From: JAOUEA01 sp035550775
GTDB lineage: Bacteria > Actinomycetota > UBA4738 > HRBIN12
Direction of reading: 5' to 3'
DNA length: 9,193 nucleotides
Assembly: GCA_035550775.1 (NCBI GenBank)
Contig: DASZOO010000145.1
Span: 1 to 9,193, forward strand
A program made the translations under genes and the position numbers. Shown here piece by piece: positions 6,074-9,193 of this stretch (the stretch's first letter is position 1; each line of letters begins with the position of its first letter). The notes under the pieces were generated by a model. That model was not told where the DNA came from. It made no database searches and saw only the letters and a list, made by a program, of their open reading frames with translations.

Positions 6074-6094
6074 TGAACGACCTCACGGAGGCGC

Positions 6095-6110
6095 TGTGAA
6101 CCGGCTCACA
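6095..6110. promoter_or_regulatory. Perfect Crp-type operator, copy 2
   Basis: TGTGA-ACCGGC-TCACA matches the Crp consensus TGTGA-N6-TCACA at all ten specified positions. It is centred about 106 bp upstream of the start codon and about 64.5 bp upstream of the predicted transcript start. The likely binder is the Crp-type regulator encoded at 4151-4816, or another Crp in the genome. Confidence 0.75.
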
Positions 6111-6124
6111 CCCTCGAGCGAGGG
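6111..6124 (-). terminator. Possible weak terminator hairpin after the nitroreductase gene
   Basis: CCCTC-GAGC-GAGGG could form a 5-bp stem with a 4-nt loop 35 bp beyond the nitroreductase stop and directly beside the operator of paralogue 2. It is short, has no U-tract, and may be fortuitous. Confidence 0.25.
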
Positions 6125-6159
6125 CCGACCGCCGCCGACCTGCAAGAAGGAGAGGAGGT

Positions 6160-6846
6160 CTATCGGCTCGGGTCCTCGGTCGACGGATGCCCGACCGGCA
6201 CGATGTAGAGGGGCAGCTCGTCGTCGCCGACGCCGATCGCATCTCGCACCGCGTCGTCGGAGAACGCACCGAGCGGCACGGCGCCGAGCCCCATCGCGGT
6301 CGCCTCGAGCAGCACGTTCTGGCAGACGTGTCCCGCCTCCAACTGCACGTACCGCTCCGCTCGGTCTCCGTACTTCCCGCTGGCACGGGCGAGGACGGCG
6401 GTGAGGACGAACAGGGCCGGCGCGAGGTCGGCGGCCTGCTGCCCTCCGGTGGCCGCTGCGAGGCGTGGACGTCGGTCCTCGGGCGTGAGGAGCACGGTCC
6501 CGCCTTCATCGGGCAGGAAACGACGTACACCGTCGGACGTCGCGACCGAGACCTCGATCGGGTACAGGGCGCCGGCCGACGGTGCGGTCCGGCCGCCCCA
6601 TGGCGCGGTGACACCCTGGGCCGCCCAGAGCAGGTGCGCGATGGACGCCTCGTCCACGGGATCACGGGTGAAGGCACGCACCGATCGCCGGTGACCGAGC
6701 ACCTCGTCCAGCTCTGCCCCCGTCGGTCGGGGGGAGGGAAGGGGCGAGGGTGCCGCCGGGCCGGTCGGCTCGACGAGTCCTCCGCCGCTCGAACACGCGC
6801 CGACCGCGGCGAGCGCAGCGCCCGCGATGAAGGTGCGTCTGTGCAT
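6160..6846 (-). CDS. Exported SagB-like nitroreductase family protein (Tat/lipoprotein signal)
   Basis: This 228-residue flavin-dependent nitroreductase-fold protein carries an export signal. The N terminus M-H-R-R-T-F-I has the twin arginines of a Tat signal (R3-R4), followed by a hydrophobic stretch and a lipobox V-G-A-C18, so it is probably folded with FMN, exported and lipid-anchored. A Ser/Pro-rich linker (about 19-42) leads to the enzyme domain, with R-R-S-V-R-A-F (53-59, FMN phosphate region), T-A-P-S-A-G-A-L-Y-P-I-E (87-98, typical of SagB-type members), and A-M-G-L-G-A-V-P-L-G near the C terminus. The ATG has a perfect AGGAGG site. SagB proteins include azoline dehydrogenases, but no peptide-modification genes are seen here, so the substrate is unknown. 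It is divergent from the thioredoxin-fold gene. Confidence 0.87.
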   Translation of the reverse strand: MHRRTFIAGAALAAVGACSSGGGLVEPTGPAAPSPLPSPRPTGAELDEVLGHRRSVRAFTRDPVDEASIAHLLWAAQGVTAPWGGRTAPSAGALYPIEVSVATSDGVRRFLPDEGGTVLLTPEDRRPRLAAATGGQQAADLAPALFVLTAVLARASGKYGDRAERYVQLEAGHVCQNVLLEATAMGLGAVPLGAFSDDAVRDAIGVGDDELPLYIVPVGHPSTEDPSR

Positions 6847-7013
6847 GTGCACCTCCTCAGGACCGGAACCGGGCCATGGAGGCTCCGGCGAGTCGGCTCT
6901 CGCTTCGATGATGCACGACGCGGCGTGACGGGGGCGGGACCTTGGGCTGTCGAGCGTGGTGCCGAACGACCCGGCGGCCTCCACGGGCATGCCTCGAACC
7001 GTAAGGTGGTGAT

Positions 7014-7466
7014 GTGAGTCCCCTGCAGATCGGAGACGTCGCACCGGAGGTTCCCGGGGTGGCGTTCGGCGACGGTCCGGTCGGGCTCTTCTTCTACAAG
7101 GTGACGTGCCCCACGTGCCAGATGGCCGCATCGCCGACGGGACGGTTCGAGCGGGCGTTCCCCGGACGTGTGGTCGGCATCGGGCAGGATCCCGAGCTCG
7201 ACCTGACGCGCTTCACCCACGAGTACGAGTTGGGCATCCGGTCCCTCGAGGATGCGCCGCCCTACCCGATCTCCGACGCATACGCCGTGGAGTCGGTGCC
7301 CACCTTGTTCCTGGTCGGGAACGACGGGCACGTGCTCGATTCGGTCGGCGCGTGGGATCGGGACGGGTTCAACCGCGTGGCCTCGAGGCTCGCCGACCTG
7401 ACGGGCGGGGAGTCGGTGGTCGTCTCGACGCCCGATGACGGGCTCCCCGACTTCAAGCCCGGGTGA
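7014..7466 (+). CDS. Thioredoxin-fold (redoxin/TlpA-like) protein
   Basis: This 150-residue protein has a thioredoxin fold with the redox motif C32-P-T-C35 after a beta strand (G-L-F-F-Y-K-V-T) and the cis-proline loop V-E-S-V-P96-T-L-F-L-V. The opening I-G-D-V-A-P-E-V-P-G resembles peroxiredoxin/TlpA-type redoxins. No signal peptide is visible, so it is probably cytosolic, in contrast to exported TlpA proteins. Its likely role is thiol-disulfide exchange, with an unknown partner. The start is GTG at 7014, with AGGTGG five bases before it; TAAGGT (7002-7007) is also a possible -10 box that would give a leaderless transcript. It is divergent from the nitroreductase gene (167-bp gap) and 76 bp upstream of the cyanophycin genes. 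Confidence 0.85.
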   Translation: MSPLQIGDVAPEVPGVAFGDGPVGLFFYKVTCPTCQMAASPTGRFERAFPGRVVGIGQDPELDLTRFTHEYELGIRSLEDAPPYPISDAYAVESVPTLFLVGNDGHVLDSVGAWDRDGFNRVASRLADLTGGESVVVSTPDDGLPDFKPG

Positions 7467-7528
7467 GGCTCCCGCAACGCGCGCTCGGTCTGAGCGACGA
7501 GTTCGGCGGTAGCGGACAGGGGCAGGGC

Positions 7529-7534
7529 TAGACT
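7529..7534 (+). promoter_or_regulatory. Probable -10 box for leaderless transcription of the cyanophycin operon
   Basis: TAGACT matches the actinobacterial TANNNT -10 pattern and lies eight bases before the ATG at 7543, so transcription could begin on the start codon itself. No convincing -35 hexamer is seen, which is common for such promoters. The AGGG at 7524-7527 is too far from the ATG to be a good ribosome binding site. Confidence 0.45.
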
Positions 7535-7542
7535 TGGCCGCG

Positions 7543-8415
7543 ATGTCCGACATCCGTCGACGCGCGAACCTCGCTCCCGCTCTCGGAGGGGCGGGTCCGA
7601 CGATGCTGATCGGGGGGGCCGAGGACAAGCTCCGGGGCCGACAGATCCTGAAGCGGTTCGTGAAGTTCGCGGGCGGGGCCGAGGCTCGCGTCGCCGTGGT
7701 CGCGACCGCGTCGGAGATCGGGGAGCAAGCGCTGCAGCTCTACGAGGGCCTCTTCCTCGAGCTCGGAGTCGCGAGCGTGGAAGGGCTGCATCCGCGAGAG
7801 CGCGGCGAGGCCGACTCCCCCGAGGCGGCAGCCCGCCTCGTCGATGCCACAGGCGTCTTCCTCACCGGGGGCAACCAGCTGCGCCTCACGTCGGTCGTCG
7901 CGGGCACCCGGCTGCACCACGCGTTGCACCTCGCGCAGGATCGCGGAGTGGTGGTCGCCGGCACGTCGGCAGGCGCGAGCGCCCTCGCCTCTCACATGAT
8001 GGCGTTCGGTCAGCCGGGCGCCACACCGCGGCACGGGCACGTGCAGACCGCCGCCGGGCTGGCGCTCGTCGAGGGCATGATCGTGGACCAGCACTTCGAG
8101 CAGCGGACGCGGCTCGGGCGGCTGCTCTCCGCGATCGCGCAGTCCCCGTCGTTGATCGGGCTGGGCCTCGACGAGGACACGTGCGCGATCGTGCACTCGA
8201 ACCATGCGATGGAGGTGATCGGCCGTGGGGCGGTCACGGTGGTCGACGGCTCCCACATGGAGACCGACGCGTACCGCCTGCGCGGTCGGCGGCCGATGAT
8301 GGTCTCGGGCGCCCTGCTGCACTCGATCCCGGCAGGCCACTGGTTCGATCTGCGGGCGCGGGCCCTGTTCCGCGACGAGACCGACGCCTCCGGTGAGCGC
8401 GAGGCATCGGAGTGA
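7543..8415 (+). CDS. cphB: Cyanophycinase (peptidase S51)
   Basis: This 290-residue serine exopeptidase is predicted to hydrolyse cyanophycin (multi-L-arginyl-poly-L-aspartate) to beta-Asp-Arg dipeptides. The active site is complete: the nucleophile S142 in V-V-A-G-T-S-A-G-A-S, the histidine H184 in V-D-Q-H-F-E-Q-R-T-R-L-G-R-L, and the acidic residue E211 in G-L-G-L-D-E-D-T. The N-terminal G-G-A-E-D motif (24-28) and F-L-T-G-G-N-Q (106-112) are also typical. There is no signal peptide, so it acts in the cytoplasm on storage granules. ATG 7543 is chosen for its -10 box; a TTG at 7534 in frame has AGGG six bases upstream and would add three residues. Its stop overlaps the start of the cyanophycin synthetase gene. 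Confidence 0.93.
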   Translation: MSDIRRRANLAPALGGAGPTMLIGGAEDKLRGRQILKRFVKFAGGAEARVAVVATASEIGEQALQLYEGLFLELGVASVEGLHPRERGEADSPEAAARLVDATGVFLTGGNQLRLTSVVAGTRLHHALHLAQDRGVVVAGTSAGASALASHMMAFGQPGATPRHGHVQTAAGLALVEGMIVDQHFEQRTRLGRLLSAIAQSPSLIGLGLDEDTCAIVHSNHAMEVIGRGAVTVVDGSHMETDAYRLRGRRPMMVSGALLHSIPAGHWFDLRARALFRDETDASGEREASE

Positions 8416-9193
8416 CCACCACCCGCAAGCCCGCGAGATCGCCGAAGCGGTCCACCTTCGCGCCGAAGAAGGGGAAGAAGGAGCAGAAGCCGGCGCCGAA
8501 GGGCTCTGGGAAGGCTGCCAAGCCCGGTCCGGATCTGCAGATCCTGCAGATGCAGGTCCTCCGCGGTCCCAACTACTACTCCTACGAGCCGGCGATCCGC
8601 CTCGTCGTGGACCTGGGGTCGCTCGAGCACTGGCCGTCGAACACGATCCCGGGATTCAACGAGAGCCTGCTCGAACTGTTGCCGGGCGTCGGTGAGCACT
8701 CGTGCTCCCGCGGGCACGCCGGCGGGTTCCGCGAGCGGCTCGAGGAAGGCACCTGGGCCGGCCACGTCGCCGAGCACATCGCCATCGAGCTCCAGCGAGA
8801 GTCCGGCTCGCAGGTCTACCGCGGGAAGACTCGCGGCACCGGCACGGCCGGTCAGTACAACGTGACGTTCGGCTACTGGGAGGAGCAGGTGGGACTGGCC
8901 GCGGGGCGCCTGGCCGTGCGGCTCGTGAACCATCTCGTGCGACCCGAGCGAGGATTCGAGTTCGATACGGAGCTCGAGCGCCTGATCCTGCTCGCGGAGC
9001 GACGGGCGTTCGGGCCGTCGACCCAGGCCATCCTCGACGAGGCGGCGAGTCGCGACGTGCCGTACATCCGCCTGAACGACCAGTCGCTCGTGCAGCTCGG
9101 CCAGGGCAAGTACCAGCAGCGCATCCGCGCCACGATGACCTCGCTCACGTCGGCGCTGGCCGTCGACGTCGCCGGCGACAAGCAGCTCACCCG
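8412..9193 (+). CDS. cphA: Cyanophycin synthetase, N-terminal part (cut by window edge)
   Basis: The visible 260 residues form the N-terminal domain of cyanophycin synthetase, which polymerises aspartate and arginine with ATP; the ATP-grasp and Mur ligase-like domains lie beyond the edge. The diagnostic start L-R-G-P-N-Y-Y-S-Y is at 50-58, followed by L-P-G-V-G-E-H-S-C (90-98), E-E-G-T (111-114), and H-V-A-E-H-I-A-I-E-L-Q (118-128). The E-H-x-C, G-T and E-H...E-L-Q residues resemble the N-domain site reported to make primers in some CphA proteins, cited from memory. GTG 8412 overlaps the cyanophycinase stop by four bases (GTGA), showing translational coupling. Residues 1-41 form a Lys/Arg/Pro-rich extension not found in typical CphA, where the methionine corresponds to about Leu42. 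Confidence 0.93.
   Translation, partial: MTTTRKPARSPKRSTFAPKKGKKEQKPAPKGSGKAAKPGPDLQILQMQVLRGPNYYSYEPAIRLVVDLGSLEHWPSNTIPGFNESLLELLPGVGEHSCSRGHAGGFRERLEEGTWAGHVAEHIAIELQRESGSQVYRGKTRGTGTAGQYNVTFGYWEEQVGLAAGRLAVRLVNHLVRPERGFEFDTELERLILLAERRAFGPSTQAILDEAASRDVPYIRLNDQSLVQLGQGKYQQRIRATMTSLTSALAVDVAGDKQLT

Larger units (their letters stand above)
5514..6110 (-). repeat. Tandem duplicated transcription unit, copy 2
   Basis: This is the second copy of the unit at 4840-5472: terminator hairpin, VREGG-protein gene, ribosome binding site, leader hairpin, promoter and Crp-like palindrome. Distances between the start codon, promoter boxes and operator centre are the same in both copies, within one base. 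Confidence 0.85.

Noticed and set aside
5997..6090. Upstream in-frame extension of both VREGG proteins (S-x-T-D-R...A-Y-G-R...R-P-E-G-G-V before MDAS)
   Set aside because: The similar peptides come from near-identical DNA that contains the promoter boxes, leader hairpin and a strong ribosome binding site just before the ATG. Conservation at nucleotide level and the variable promoter spacer argue for regulatory DNA.
7467..7513. Short inverted repeat (CGCTC/GAGCG) after the thioredoxin-fold gene as a terminator
   Set aside because: Only a 5-bp stem with no U-tract; expected by chance in this GC-rich DNA.

Overview
The window looks like chromosome from a high-GC Actinomycetota genome, possibly a deep-branching or uncultured lineage. 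Support comes from the strong G/C third-position bias, a luciferase-like enzyme of the coenzyme-F420 type, TANNNT-type -10 boxes placed right at start codons, and hairpin terminators without U-tracts. Assignment below phylum is not possible from sequence reading alone. No tRNA, rRNA, CRISPR array, insertion sequence or phage gene was seen, and no gene-free stretch exceeds 300 bp.

Layout. (1) 1-4011, minus strand: a tightly packed operon, read from 4011 downwards, encoding a beta-ureidopropionase-type amidohydrolase, a dihydropyrimidinase/hydantoinase, an F420-type luciferase-like oxidoreductase, a SixA-like histidine phosphatase, and the first 38 codons of a small DUF4234-like membrane protein. 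Gaps are 11, 14, 15 and 23 bp. The first two enzymes are consecutive steps of reductive pyrimidine catabolism (dihydrouracil to N-carbamoyl-beta-alanine to beta-alanine, CO2 and NH3). No classical dihydropyrimidine dehydrogenase is present in the window. (2) 4151-4816, plus strand: a Crp-type regulator divergent from that operon. (3) 4840-6110, minus strand: two tandem copies of a complete small transcription unit. Each has a Crp-like palindrome, a promoter, a near-identical leader with a short hairpin, a gene for a single-pass membrane protein with VREGG repeats, and a 14-bp terminator hairpin. (4) 6160-6846, minus strand: a Tat/lipoprotein-type nitroreductase (SagB-like), divergent from a cytosolic thioredoxin-fold protein (7014-7466, plus). 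(5) 7543-9193, plus strand: cyanophycinase followed with a 4-nt overlap by cyanophycin synthetase, cut by the window edge.

How the parts may fit together. Nitrogen is a recurring theme: one operon releases ammonia and beta-alanine from pyrimidines, and another stores and remobilises nitrogen as cyanophycin. The Crp-type regulator keeps the R-E recognition-helix residues that normally read TGTGA half-sites. A perfect and a one-mismatch TGTGA-N6-TCACA site lie at identical positions upstream of the two neighbouring paralogues. The most novel item is this duplicated VREGG-protein unit: its leader is more conserved than its coding sequence, and its terminator shows a compensatory base-pair change.
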